NCBI RefSeq assembly: GCF_913775355.1
Contig: NZ_CAJYIU010000163.1
Span: 1-40,772, forward strand
Direction: 5' to 3'
Length of the DNA stretch: 40,772 nt
Origin: an uncultured Aureimonas sp.
GTDB taxonomy: Bacteria > Pseudomonadota > Alphaproteobacteria > Rhizobiales > Rhizobiaceae
In this document: piece by piece, positions 18,985-28,660 of the stretch
Position numbering within the stretch: position 1 is the first letter of the stretch
Layout: each line of letters begins with the position of its first letter
Made by a program: the position numbers and the translations under genes
Notes under the pieces: model-generated
Database searches by the model: none
What the model was told of the DNA's origin: nothing
Seen by the model: the letters and a program-made list of their open reading frames with translations, nothing else

Positions 18985-19815
18985 TCAGTCGGTGAGCAGC
19001 GGCTTCAAATATTCATAGGAGCGGCGGGCGATCTGGTCGGGCTCCACTCCACGTCGATTGAAACCGACCTCCATCGTGACGAAGCCCGCAAAATTTACCG
19101 CCTTCAGCGCCGCGATCAGTGCGACGTAGTCGACCGTGCCGTCGCCGGGCGCGTTGCGGTCGACGTCGGCGATGTGGAGGTGATGAAGGTCCTCGCCGAG
19201 CCGGTACACGTAATCCGACGGAACCTCGTTGCGGTAGAGCGCGTGGTAGGTGTCGAACATGCCCTTCACGTTGGGCTTGCCAACCGCGCGTTTCAGCGCC
19301 AGCACGTCGTCGACCGTATCGATGAGATTGGAATCGGCGGACGTCGGCTCGATGGCCAGTGTCACCCCGTGACCCGCCGCGAAGTCGGCCACCTCAACGA
19401 GGGCCTCCGTCGTCCAGCCGATAGCTTCCTCGCGCGTCGTGCCGAAAATCTGCCAGCCCGCGACATAGAGGACAGTTTTTCCGCCCCATTCAGCACAGAG
19501 CTCCGTGACCTTCTTGTACTGGTCGATCGCGGCGGCACGCTCCTCTGAGATCGGCGAGGCAACGTTGAAGCCTGGGCCGCCACCAGGCGCAGGCAGCATC
19601 GAGGCCACTTCCAGCCCTACATCGTTCAAGAGATTGCGAATGTCGGTCCGGCGTTGCTTCGAGACGTGGTCTGGATAGGCATGCGGATTGGCCGCGCCGA
19701 TCTCGATGCCGTCATAGCCGATCGCGGCGATGCGCTTGATCGTGTCTTCGAGCGTATAGGCTGGGACCCACACCGGGAAGCTCGAATAGACCCAAGTGTT
19801 GAACGCAAGCCTCAT
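18985..19815 (-). CDS. Sugar phosphate isomerase/epimerase (xylose isomerase-like TIM barrel)
   Basis: MRLAFNTWVYSSFPVWVPAYTLEDTIKRIAAIGYDGIEIGAANPHAYP...MFDTYHALYRN...HLHIADVDRNAPGDGTVDY; GGGAG RBS before the ATG at 19815. Confidence 0.88.
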   Translation of the reverse strand: MRLAFNTWVYSSFPVWVPAYTLEDTIKRIAAIGYDGIEIGAANPHAYPDHVSKQRRTDIRNLLNDVGLEVASMLPAPGGGPGFNVASPISEERAAAIDQYKKVTELCAEWGGKTVLYVAGWQIFGTTREEAIGWTTEALVEVADFAAGHGVTLAIEPTSADSNLIDTVDDVLALKRAVGKPNVKGMFDTYHALYRNEVPSDYVYRLGEDLHHLHIADVDRNAPGDGTVDYVALIAALKAVNFAGFVTMEVGFNRRGVEPDQIARRSYEYLKPLLTD

Positions 19816-19956
19816 ATTTATTCTCCCGCCTTCGCCACGGATGCCTGTCCTCAGGATCGGAGGATGCCCCCGTTCTTCCATGCGCAAAAGCACCTGTTCC
19901 ACAGCGCTTTCGTTATCGGAGTTTCTTTTCACGTCGTCGAAGAGGGCGGGCACCTT

Positions 19957-19984
19957 AATTCGTCCAGTTTGGACCATTCGAATT
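19957..19984. promoter_or_regulatory. Candidate operator upstream of the epimerase-led operon
   Basis: GTCCA-GTT-TGGAC (19962-19974) within AATTCG...CGAATT flanking arms. Confidence 0.4.
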
Positions 19985-20049
19985 TGGGCCGCTTCTGGGC
20001 CTTATATGGGAGACGCGTCCATCGGCTCGTCAGGTCTGCGCCTTCGCGT

Positions 20050-21858
20050 TCACCCAGGCTTACGAGGCAAGGCCTCCGCGCGCCGCTGAGCGTCCGTCAA
20101 AGCAGCTTTCGGTGCCTTCAGGCCAAGAAGCATGTCGTGCATCTCCTCTCCGGCGATCCGAATGATGGCCGAGATGCCCGGTATGGGAGGGCGCGGCCAC
20201 ATCCGCAGCGTGCGCTCGCGTGCCATGCGATCTACCACGCCGATCACATCAGAAACCGCTGAGACGTCCGGGTCGCTGTTGACGCTGAAGCGCGGGCTGG
20301 CGAGGCTGCCGTTGAGAATATAGAGCTTGGCGGCGCTTGCCGAGGTGAGCGTCGAGAGCGCCGTCCAGGCAGCCTCGATGCGATCAGGCGCGATATTGGC
20401 CGGGATCGCCAAGGCATAGCCACCGAGCGGAGCGACCGGGCTGCCTTTGCGGCCGGTCGGGTGAGGAAGATAACCGGTCTGGTCATATGCCGGCGAGGCA
20501 GGCTTCCGCGCGAAAAGATGCGCGAGCAAGGTGTGGGAGTAGGCTAAGGCCGTGCGGCCGGAGGCAAAGGCGCGAGCCCGGTCGTACCAGACCATGGACA
20601 GGATCTCCGGCGGCGAAAGCGACAGGAGTTCGCGCAACACCTCTGCCGTTTCCCGTGCCGCATCAGACAGGAAGGCCGGGCGCAACGCCGCATCCTGGGC
20701 GCGTTCGATGTCGAACTCGCCATCGCGGTCCCGCGGCAGGGCCACGACGGGCTCGCCATGGGCAGCCATGAGGGTCATGAACGTATGCCCAAGCGCCGTG
20801 CCGCGCCCCCCGTTCCACGCAATGCCGCTGATTCCACGCTCCGGCCGGTGCAGGATCCGGGCGGCTTCGAGGAGCGCGGGAATGGTTCGGGGCGGCTCGA
20901 TGCCGGCATCGGTGAGAAGGTCGCGCCGATAGACCAGCATCTCGGCGGTTGCTAGGACCGGTATGCCGTACTGGCGACCGCGCCACCTCGCGCTCGCAAC
21001 GGCATCCGGCACGAAGTCGCCAAGTTCATGCCCCGTCGCGAGGAGCAGGTCATCGAGCGGGCGCAACAGGCCGGCCGAACCCATCTCGCCGAACCAGGGC
21101 ATATCGCATGCCACGATATCGTAGGCAGAGACCCGTTGCGCACCGTTCTCAACGATCTCGCGCTGGAGGCGATCAATCGACAGGGCGCGCGCATGGATTT
21201 CCACGCCGAGAATCACCTCGAACTGACGCTTGAGAGCGTTCATCGCCATGAACGTCGGGTCGGCATGAACGAGGAGCCGCAGACCCTTCGGCAGCGCGAG
21301 TTTAGTCTTCAGAACGGCTGGCGGAGAAATAACACCTCGAGCGGACTGCCCTGGTGATCTAGGGCGAGCATCGGGTTTCGACCGCGAGTCCGCAGTCAAG
21401 TCCGTCGCAGAATCGCGCAAAGCCTTGGCAAAGACCTGCCAGCGTCGCAGCAGTTCGCTGGACGGATGGAGGGACACGGACTTTCCCGTCGCCGTGCGCG
21501 CCCGCCGGACAATCAGGCCAGCACGCGCCAGTTCGTCGATCGTGCGTATAGCGCTGCCATGGCTCAGCCCCGACGCATGGGCCAGCGATGTCGGCGTGGT
21601 GAGGCGGCCGGACACGTAGTTGCGCATGAGCTCGACGGCAATTCCTAGACCTCGTCCGTCCAGCTCCGGCAAAAGTCGATCGCGGCGTGCAGCCTCTACG
21701 GCCTCGACGAAGTGTGCGACCTGCCTGACATCGATGTGAGACTGCGGGTCGATCCGCGCCCGATCCGCCGCCTCGTAGGGTCCTTCGGGAGCGTCTGCAG
21801 AAACCGGATTGGTACGACGGCTAACCACGACACCCTTACGACAGACTTCAAAAGGCAA
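20050..21858 (-). CDS. Predicted regulator: N-terminal winged-HTH fused to a C-terminal SBP family 1 domain
   Basis: N-terminal MRNYVSGRLTTPTSLAHASGLSHGSAIRTIDELARAGLIVRRART wHTH; C-terminal LRLLVHADPTFMAMNALKRQFE...YGIPVLATAEMLVYRRDLLTDAGIEPPRTIPALLEAARIL...GGYALAIPANI SBP; no signal peptide. Confidence 0.8.
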   Translation of the reverse strand: MPFEVCRKGVVVSRRTNPVSADAPEGPYEAADRARIDPQSHIDVRQVAHFVEAVEAARRDRLLPELDGRGLGIAVELMRNYVSGRLTTPTSLAHASGLSHGSAIRTIDELARAGLIVRRARTATGKSVSLHPSSELLRRWQVFAKALRDSATDLTADSRSKPDARPRSPGQSARGVISPPAVLKTKLALPKGLRLLVHADPTFMAMNALKRQFEVILGVEIHARALSIDRLQREIVENGAQRVSAYDIVACDMPWFGEMGSAGLLRPLDDLLLATGHELGDFVPDAVASARWRGRQYGIPVLATAEMLVYRRDLLTDAGIEPPRTIPALLEAARILHRPERGISGIAWNGGRGTALGHTFMTLMAAHGEPVVALPRDRDGEFDIERAQDAALRPAFLSDAARETAEVLRELLSLSPPEILSMVWYDRARAFASGRTALAYSHTLLAHLFARKPASPAYDQTGYLPHPTGRKGSPVAPLGGYALAIPANIAPDRIEAAWTALSTLTSASAAKLYILNGSLASPRFSVNSDPDVSAVSDVIGVVDRMARERTLRMWPRPPIPGISAIIRIAGEEMHDMLLGLKAPKAALTDAQRRAEALPRKPG

Positions 21859-22043
21859 GTCGCCAAGGGTCGCCTGGCAAATTTCAAAAGCCGATTATGC
21901 GCGATCTCGGCGGATCGAGAACCAGCAGTGCGCACGCATCTTACCGCGTTTGACCCGTTCCCTCGAGAAATTTGATATCACCCTAGGTGTTTGATCCCAG
22001 GGTTTGATGGTGTGATCCTCTCCATGGAATGGAAGGATGCCCT

Positions 22044-22925
22044 ATGGGACAGGTTCGTCACGGCAGCGCCACGACCACGCACGCCATCCGAGCAGCAATA
22101 CAGCGATCGGAAGCTTCGCTCGCGACGCTGAGCCGGGAGTCCGGCATCAACCCAAAGACGGTGGCCAAGTGGCGTAAGCGTCAGACCCTGGAGGTTATGA
22201 AGACCGGGCCTAATGAGCCACGATCAACGACCTTGAGTGAGGCCGAGGAGGCGATGGTTGTCGCGTTTCGCCGGCACACGCTGCTGCCCTTGGATGACTG
22301 CCTCTACGCCTTGCAGCCGACGATCCCGCATCTGACCCGGTCAGCGCTGCACCGGTGCCTCCATCGACACGGCGTATCCAGATTGCCAGACGTCGACGGC
22401 GATAAGCCTAAGCGGCAGCGCTTCAAGCGCTATCCCGTAGGCTTCTTTCACATCGATATCGCTAAGGTGCAGACCGGTGAAGGCAAGCTCTACCTGTTCG
22501 TTGCGATCGACCGCACCAGTAAGTTCGCGGTCACCCAGCTCGTCGACAAGGCGGACAGGCGGACGGCTTGGGCGTTCCTCGCGCGCTTGCTGCAGGTCGC
22601 GCCGTATCGAAGCCACACGATCCTGACCGACAACGGCATCCAGTTCGCCGAGCAGCCGCGGAACCGCAATACGGCCTGGTCCCGGCAGATGCGCTTCGAC
22701 ATGATCTGCGAGGCCAACGGTATCGAGCATCGGCTGACCAAGCCGAACCACCCCTGGACGAACGGTCAGGTCGAACGGATGAACCGCACGATCAAGGAAG
22801 CCACCGTCAAACGCTTCCACTCCAAGAGCCCCGATCAGCTTCGCACGCACCTCGCCAACTTCATGGCGGCCTACAACTTTGGCCGCCGACTGAAGACGCT
22901 CGGCGGTCTCACACCCCAAGACTAG
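22044..22925 (+). pseudogene. IS481-family transposase, C-terminally truncated by an in-frame TAG
   Basis: MGQVRHGSATTTHAIRAAIQRS...GFFHIDIAKVQTGEGKLYLFVAIDRTSKFAVTQL...NHPWTNGQVERMNRTIKEATVKRFH...NFGRRLKTLGGLTPQD*; reading through gives IARIWTSEPNRFIVNPVHQMPGLNT* to 23003. Confidence 0.88.
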
Positions 22926-23062
22926 ATCGCCCGGATCTGGACCTCAGAGCCCAACCGGTTCATCGTCAATCCGGTCCACCAGATGCCGGGACTGAACACC
23001 TAGCTCCTCTTGGAATTATACGACGGGCTTCGCGGGCAACGATCGAAGTTTCCATCGGCTCG

Positions 23063-24121
23063 TCATATGGCGGCGCGGACGCCATCGGCGTAGATATGTG
23101 CATGCTGGGAGGGCATGACGACACGCAGCGCATCGGCTGGGATAGTGTGCTCGCGCGGCAGTTTGGCCTTGAGCCGGGCGCCGTCGGCTAGTTCCAGTTC
23201 CACGACGCGCACATTGCCCTGGTCCTGCACGCCAATCACTTGGGCGGGCAGGCCCGTATCCGTCGCGCTGAGTCGAATATGCTCTGGGCGGATTCCGACC
23301 GTCAGGGTGCCGCCGACGATTGTCGGCGCGTCGTTCCGGATGATCTCCCCGCCGACGCGGATCTCCCCACCGGACTGCGTGGCGGGCACGAAGTTCATTC
23401 CGGGCGAGCCAATGAAGGTGCCGACATAGGCGTTGAGGGGGCGCTCGAAGAGGTCCTTGGGCGTGCCGCGTTGGATCACCCGTCCCGCCTGCATGACGAG
23501 GATCTCGTCGGCGAAGGTCATCGCCTCGTTCTGGTCGTGCGTGACGTAGATGACGGTGTGGCGGGTGCGCTCGTTGGCCTGCTTGATGCGGCGGCGCAGA
23601 TCGAACTTCATCTGCGGGTCGATGACGGTGAGCGGCTCGTCCATAAGCAGCGCTGCCACGTCGTCGCGCACGAGGCCGCGGCCGAGCGAGATGAGTTGCT
23701 TCTCGTCGGCCGTCAGCGACCGAGCGGAGCGCCCGAGGCGGGCGGTCAGGCCGAGAAGTTCGGCGACCTCCGACACCCGCCGCTCGATGCGCGCCTTGTC
23801 CCAGTTCCGACATTTCAGGGGAAAGGCGAGGTTCCCGAACACCGTCTTGGAACGGTAGACCACGGGAAATTGGAAGACCTGCGCGATGTTGCGGTCGGCG
23901 ATCGGGGCGCGCGTAACGTCTTGCTCGCCGAGGCGCACGCGCCCATCGGAGGGAAACAGCAGCCCCGAGACGATGTTGAGCATTGTCGTCTTGCCGCAGC
24001 CCGACGGCCCGAGCAGGGCGTAGGTCTTGCCGTCCTCGAAGAGGATGTCGGCGGGTTGGAGCGCGTGAGATCGGCCACCGTCGTAGGAATGGCCGACGCC
24101 GTCGAGATGGATGCGGGCCAT
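23063..24121 (-). CDS. ABC transporter ATP-binding protein (GlpT-like position, degenerate signature)
   Basis: Walker A GPSGCGKTTMLN; Walker B ALLMDEPLTVID; H-loop VTHDQNEA; signature replaced by LTADEKQLISLGRGL. Confidence 0.93.
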   Translation of the reverse strand: MARIHLDGVGHSYDGGRSHALQPADILFEDGKTYALLGPSGCGKTTMLNIVSGLLFPSDGRVRLGEQDVTRAPIADRNIAQVFQFPVVYRSKTVFGNLAFPLKCRNWDKARIERRVSEVAELLGLTARLGRSARSLTADEKQLISLGRGLVRDDVAALLMDEPLTVIDPQMKFDLRRRIKQANERTRHTVIYVTHDQNEAMTFADEILVMQAGRVIQRGTPKDLFERPLNAYVGTFIGSPGMNFVPATQSGGEIRVGGEIIRNDAPTIVGGTLTVGIRPEHIRLSATDTGLPAQVIGVQDQGNVRVVELELADGARLKAKLPREHTIPADALRVVMPSQHAHIYADGVRAAI

Positions 24122-25212
24122 CAGTGTCCTCCCTGCGAAGTCGCGCGCGGCGCGGCCATGAGCTGTCCGTCGCCGTGTCCGGCGAAGCAGAACAGGCGGT
24201 CGGGCGGGATGCGGAACGTCATGCTAGAGCCGTTGTGGACGACATGGACGCCCTCCCGCTGGATCGCGATGGGGCCGAAGGGCGCGTCGAGATAGATGAA
24301 GCTCTCGGAGCCCGAGATCTCCGAATAGGTGACGAGGCCGGTCGCCTCGCCCCGGCCGGCCTCGATCTCGATCTCGCCGGCGCGGATACCGAACCGGTAG
24401 CGTCCGGGCGGCAGGTTCGCGAAATGAGCTGGCGGTGGAAGGCGCACCGCGCCCAGATTCAAAGCCTCGGTCGCCAGTTCGCCCTCGATCACGTTCATCG
24501 GCGGATCGTTGACGATGCCGGCGACGAGCGCCGAGGCGGGACGGTCGAAGACGTCGGCCGGCGTTCCCGTCTGAAGCACGCGTCCCTCGTGCAGCACGAC
24601 GACGTGGTCACCGAGCATCATGGCCTCGGCGGGCTCGGTCGTGTTGTAGACCGCGATCGTGTCGGTCTGGGCACCGAGGATGCGCCGGAACTCGTCGCGC
24701 AGCTGCTCGCGCAGCTGGTAGTCGAGATTCACCAGCGGCTCGTCGAGGAGAAGGATCGGCGCGTGGCGCACGAGCGCGCGCGCCAGCGCCACGCGCTGCT
24801 GCTGCCCGCCAGAGAGCGCCGAGGGGCGCCGGTCGCCGAAGGCGCCGAGGCCCACGGTCTCCAGCTGCGCCTGGACGCGGGCCCGCACCTCGGCATCGCC
24901 CACGCCCCGGCGCCGAAGCGGGAAGGCGACGTTTTCGAAGACCGTGAGATGAGGGTAGTTGATGAATTGCTGGTAGACCATCGCGACGTCGCGCTGCCAG
25001 GCGGGCACCGTCTCGAAGGCGCGCCCGTCGAGCCGGATGTGGCCGGAGTCCACACCCTGGAGCCCGGCGAGCGCCCGCATCAGCGTAGTCTTGCCGGCCG
25101 AGGTACGGCCGATCACCGTGGTGAGGCGCCCGCGCGAAAACTCGGCCGTGATGCCGTCCAGGAAGGGCACGCCGCCCTCCCGGAGGCGAAGGTCGTCGAG
25201 AACGAGACTCAT
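24121..25212 (-). CDS. ABC transporter ATP-binding protein (GlpS-like position, degenerate H-loop)
   Basis: Walker A GRTSAGKTTLMR; signature LSGGQQQRVALARAL; Walker B ILLLDEPLVNLD; H-loop region YNTTEPAEAM. Confidence 0.93.
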   Translation of the reverse strand: MSLVLDDLRLREGGVPFLDGITAEFSRGRLTTVIGRTSAGKTTLMRALAGLQGVDSGHIRLDGRAFETVPAWQRDVAMVYQQFINYPHLTVFENVAFPLRRRGVGDAEVRARVQAQLETVGLGAFGDRRPSALSGGQQQRVALARALVRHAPILLLDEPLVNLDYQLREQLRDEFRRILGAQTDTIAVYNTTEPAEAMMLGDHVVVLHEGRVLQTGTPADVFDRPASALVAGIVNDPPMNVIEGELATEALNLGAVRLPPPAHFANLPPGRYRFGIRAGEIEIEAGRGEATGLVTYSEISGSESFIYLDAPFGPIAIQREGVHVVHNGSSMTFRIPPDRLFCFAGHGDGQLMAAPRATSQGGH

Positions 25213-25224
25213 GGGTGGAACCTC

Positions 25225-26055
25225 CTATCGGATCGCGCCGGCCAGCGTGCCGCGCGAGAGAAGCCGTTCGACGAAGAAGGCGATCAGGATGAGGGGGGCA
25301 ACGGAGACGAGGGCCGAAGCCGACAGGCTCCACCAGGGCGTCACGGATGAGTTCAGCGCGACTACCGCGACGGGCAGGAGCTGCGTGTCGGTGAAGGTTA
25401 GGGTGAAGGCGAAGAAGAAGTCGTTCCAGCCGAAGATCAGGCAGAACATGCCGGCGACGAGAATGCCGGGCAGCGAGTTCGGCAGGACGACGCACCGGAA
25501 GGCCTCGAAGGGCGAGCAGCCGTCGAGCATGGCCATCTCGTCGATGGCGCGCGGCACGCCGTCAAAGAAATCGACCATGATCCAGACCGCGATGGGCAGG
25601 AGGAGCGCGATGTAGACGAGGATCAGCCCGATCTTCGAGTCCAGGAGGTTCAGGAACTGCAGGAGCAGGAAGAACGGGATCGACAGGACGATCGGCGGCA
25701 TGATCCGCTGGGAGATGAAGAAGAACACGAGGTCGGCGTTCTTCACGAAGCCAGCCTTGTAGGTGAAGCGCGACAGGCCGTAGGCGGCAAGCGTGCCGAG
25801 CACCAGCGAGATGGCGGTGGCGCTTAGCGTGACGATGAGGCTGTCGAGATAGGGTTTGGCGATGTCGATGCCGCCCGCCCCGCCGAACAGCGAGCGCCAG
25901 CCAGCGAGCGAAGGCTCGTACTGGAGGTAGGGGATGTAGGTCGGCCCGCCCGTCACGGCGTTGGCGGTCTTGAACGAAGTCGTCAGCGCCCAGAGGAGCG
26001 GCGTGACGACAAAGGCGCCCCAGAGGACGACGAGGACATACTTGAGCGCCTTCAT
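25225..26055 (-). CDS. ABC transporter permease (MalG-like)
   Basis: MKALKYVLVVLWGAFVVTPLLWALTTSFKTANA...DEMAMLDGCSPFEAFRCVVLPNSLPGI. Confidence 0.92.
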   Translation of the reverse strand: MKALKYVLVVLWGAFVVTPLLWALTTSFKTANAVTGGPTYIPYLQYEPSLAGWRSLFGGAGGIDIAKPYLDSLIVTLSATAISLVLGTLAAYGLSRFTYKAGFVKNADLVFFFISQRIMPPIVLSIPFFLLLQFLNLLDSKIGLILVYIALLLPIAVWIMVDFFDGVPRAIDEMAMLDGCSPFEAFRCVVLPNSLPGILVAGMFCLIFGWNDFFFAFTLTFTDTQLLPVAVVALNSSVTPWWSLSASALVSVAPLILIAFFVERLLSRGTLAGAIR

Positions 26056-26936
26056 GCCGTCTTTCCTCCGACGAACACACGAACCAGAAGCTTGGCGACG
26101 ATCGTGAGCAGGACGATCATGATGACGAGGTAGGTGATCGAGAGCGCCGCCGCGTAGCCGATCTGGAAGTCGCGAAGGCCCCGGATGTAGATGTAGTAGC
26201 CGGTGGTCTCGGTCGCCGTGCCGGGCCCGCCCGAGGTGAGGACGTAGACCGTCTCCATCAGCTTTGACGCCTCGATGAGGCGGATGATGATCGCTCCGAT
26301 CGAGACGGGCGCAAGCAGCGGGAATGTGACGTTGAAGAAGGTGCGGATCGGCCCCGCGCCGTCGATGGCCGCGGCCAGGAACGGCTCGCGCGGCAGCGAG
26401 ATCAGGCCCGCGAGTAGCAGCAGGAACATGAAGGGCGTCCACTGCCAGATTTCGACCAGCATCACGGAGGCAACAGCCCATTCCGCCGAGGTCAGCCAGG
26501 GATACGGCCCGAGGCCGATGAAGCCGAGGAGGTCGTTGGCGGGCCCCAGCGACTCATGGAAGATCGTGCGCCAGATCACCGACATGACGACCGGCGTCGT
26601 CATCATCGGGATCAGGAACAGGACGCGCCACAGCCGGCGGAAGCGGATGTCGCGCCAGACGAGGAGCGCCAGCGCGAAGCCCAGCACGTACTGGATCAGC
26701 ACCGTGCCCACCGCCATCAGGGACAGACGGCCGAGCGACTGCCAGAACCGGACGTCGTTGAAGACGCCGGCATAGTTGCGCACGCCCGCCCAGTCGAGGC
26801 CCGGCACGATCGCATCCCAGCCCGACAGCGAGACGCGGATGGTGAAGAGCAGCGGGAACAGGATGATGGCGAGAAGGACCAGGAGGCCGGGCAGGAGGAA
26901 GGCGAGCTTGTAGGGACGGAATTCGCGCTGCTGCAT
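26052..26936 (-). CDS. ABC transporter permease (MalF-like)
   Basis: KLAFLLPGLLVLLAIILFPLLFTIRVSLSGWD...LAAAIDGAGPIRTFFNVTFPLLAP; overlaps the next gene by 4 nt. Confidence 0.92.
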   Translation of the reverse strand: MQQREFRPYKLAFLLPGLLVLLAIILFPLLFTIRVSLSGWDAIVPGLDWAGVRNYAGVFNDVRFWQSLGRLSLMAVGTVLIQYVLGFALALLVWRDIRFRRLWRVLFLIPMMTTPVVMSVIWRTIFHESLGPANDLLGFIGLGPYPWLTSAEWAVASVMLVEIWQWTPFMFLLLLAGLISLPREPFLAAAIDGAGPIRTFFNVTFPLLAPVSIGAIIIRLIEASKLMETVYVLTSGGPGTATETTGYYIYIRGLRDFQIGYAAALSITYLVIMIVLLTIVAKLLVRVFVGGKTA

Positions 26937-27017
26937 GACGACAGGGCTCCGATGCGCGGCGAGGGAGGCCGGGGCCGGCAGCAGCCGGTCCCGGCAGGGC
27001 TCAAAGCGTCGCGGTCG

Positions 27018-28568
27018 TCAGCGGCCGCGATCTTCCAGCGCCACCACGTTGGCATAGGCCTCGCGGACGCGGTCGGGACCGATCCGGTCGACGATCTCCT
27101 TCCACTGCGCGGCGACCCCGTCGAGCGCCTCCTGGGGACTGCGCTGGCCAGCCATGGCTTCGGCGACGCCGTTGGCGAGCGTCGACATGAACTGGTTCAC
27201 GCCGGGCACGCGCAGATCGAAGACGCGGTTGTTGGACTGATCCATGCCTGACAGGGTGTCGACATAGGTCTTGGCCGTATTGGCCTCCCAGCCGAGCTTC
27301 TCCTGCCAGAAGGTCGGATCGAAGTGGGTGGTGCGATACGGATTGACGCCGAAGCGGCCGATCTGCAGATCGAGCTGCGTGTTGGCCTCGTTGGAGAAGA
27401 AGCACAGGAAGTCGAAGGCCATGTCTTGGTTCTTAGAGGCTTTGGAAACGGCCGACGTCCAGCCCCAGGTGATGTAGGGCGGGGCGTTCGGGGTCTCGAA
27501 CGTGTCCCAGGCGTTGGTGTCGCGGTTCCAGACCTGCGTGGAGCCCGGCAGCGGCGCGGCCGCCACCTTGTTGCGGATCGGGCTCGACGCCTCCTGCGCC
27601 TGGATGAAGGCGTCGTCCCAGGAATAGCTCATCAGCGACTGGCCGCCGCCGAACGAGAAGATCTCGTCGCCAAGGCCGAAATTGGTGCCGCCCGGCGGGA
27701 AGGCCTTCTGCGCGTCGATGAACATCTCCAGCGCTTTCACGAAGCCCGGATTGTTGATCTGCGGCTCCATCGTGTCGAGCTTGAAGAAGTAGCCGCCCTT
27801 CACGTTGGGGTTCTTGGTATAGGCGGCGGCGCGGCTGATGAAGGCCGAGAACATCAGATCGTCGCGCTTGGTCACCTCAGCCGAGCCGAACTGCCCGCGC
27901 CCGTCCTTGCCCCAGTCCCAGCCGGTGAAGAACTTGGCGACCGCGTTGTACTCCTCCCAGGTGCGCGGCACTCGCAGGTCTTGGCCCGTCTCGGCCTTGA
28001 AGCGCTGCTGGTATTCCGGGTTATCGAAGATGTCGGCGCGGTACTTGAGGTAGTGCCGGTCGCCGTCGACCGGATACTGGATCATCTGGTCGCCCCAGGT
28101 GGCGACGTCGCGGTAGTTCTGCGTGACCTCCTTCATCCCCGGCACCTCCTGATAGGCGGCCGGCACGGGCTGGAGGTAACTCTGGACGTCGCCGATCCAG
28201 AGCGAGGGGTAGAACATCACGTCGTAGGCGGCCTGGCGCGTCTGGAACGGGATCATCAGGCGCTGGTAGAGATCGCCGAACGGAATGTGCACGACATCGA
28301 CCTGCGCGCCGGTGAGCGCCTGGAACTGCTTGGCGTGGAGGTCCGTCGGCTCGCCGATCACCGGCACCGCGTGTGTGATGACGCGCAGCGTCTTGCCGGA
28401 ATAGTCCTTGGCGTCGATCGCCTCGTAGGAGCAGGCGCCCGGAACGTCCGGAGCCGAGCCGTACTGCGCATAGTCCCCGTAGGCCTTGTAGTCGATGTCG
28501 GCGGCGAACGACGGCGCCGCGGTGGCGAGCGCGCAGGCCGAGGTCATCCAGAATGCATGCCGTTTCAT
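27018..28568 (-). CDS. Extracellular solute-binding protein
   Basis: Signal peptide MKRHAFWMTSACALATAAPSFAA; LRVITHAVPVIGEPTDLHAKQFQALTGAQVDVVHIPFGDLYQRLMIPF; start at the CAT at 28566-28568. Confidence 0.9.
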   Translation of the reverse strand: MKRHAFWMTSACALATAAPSFAADIDYKAYGDYAQYGSAPDVPGACSYEAIDAKDYSGKTLRVITHAVPVIGEPTDLHAKQFQALTGAQVDVVHIPFGDLYQRLMIPFQTRQAAYDVMFYPSLWIGDVQSYLQPVPAAYQEVPGMKEVTQNYRDVATWGDQMIQYPVDGDRHYLKYRADIFDNPEYQQRFKAETGQDLRVPRTWEEYNAVAKFFTGWDWGKDGRGQFGSAEVTKRDDLMFSAFISRAAAYTKNPNVKGGYFFKLDTMEPQINNPGFVKALEMFIDAQKAFPPGGTNFGLGDEIFSFGGGQSLMSYSWDDAFIQAQEASSPIRNKVAAAPLPGSTQVWNRDTNAWDTFETPNAPPYITWGWTSAVSKASKNQDMAFDFLCFFSNEANTQLDLQIGRFGVNPYRTTHFDPTFWQEKLGWEANTAKTYVDTLSGMDQSNNRVFDLRVPGVNQFMSTLANGVAEAMAGQRSPQEALDGVAAQWKEIVDRIGPDRVREAYANVVALEDRGR

Positions 28569-28660
28569 GTGGGTCTCCTCCCGAGGATCGTCGCGCCCCT
28601 CCGGCGCAGGGTGGTCAGATAGAAAGACGCGGGGAACTCCCGTCCCGCGACTTTCGGGCA

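Noticed and set aside
20018-23065. 15-bp direct repeat TCCATCGGCTCGTCA at 20018-20032 and 23051-23065, flanking the regulator and IS481
   Set aside because: A 15-mer match is roughly expected by chance in a 40-kb window and no further homology extends from it.
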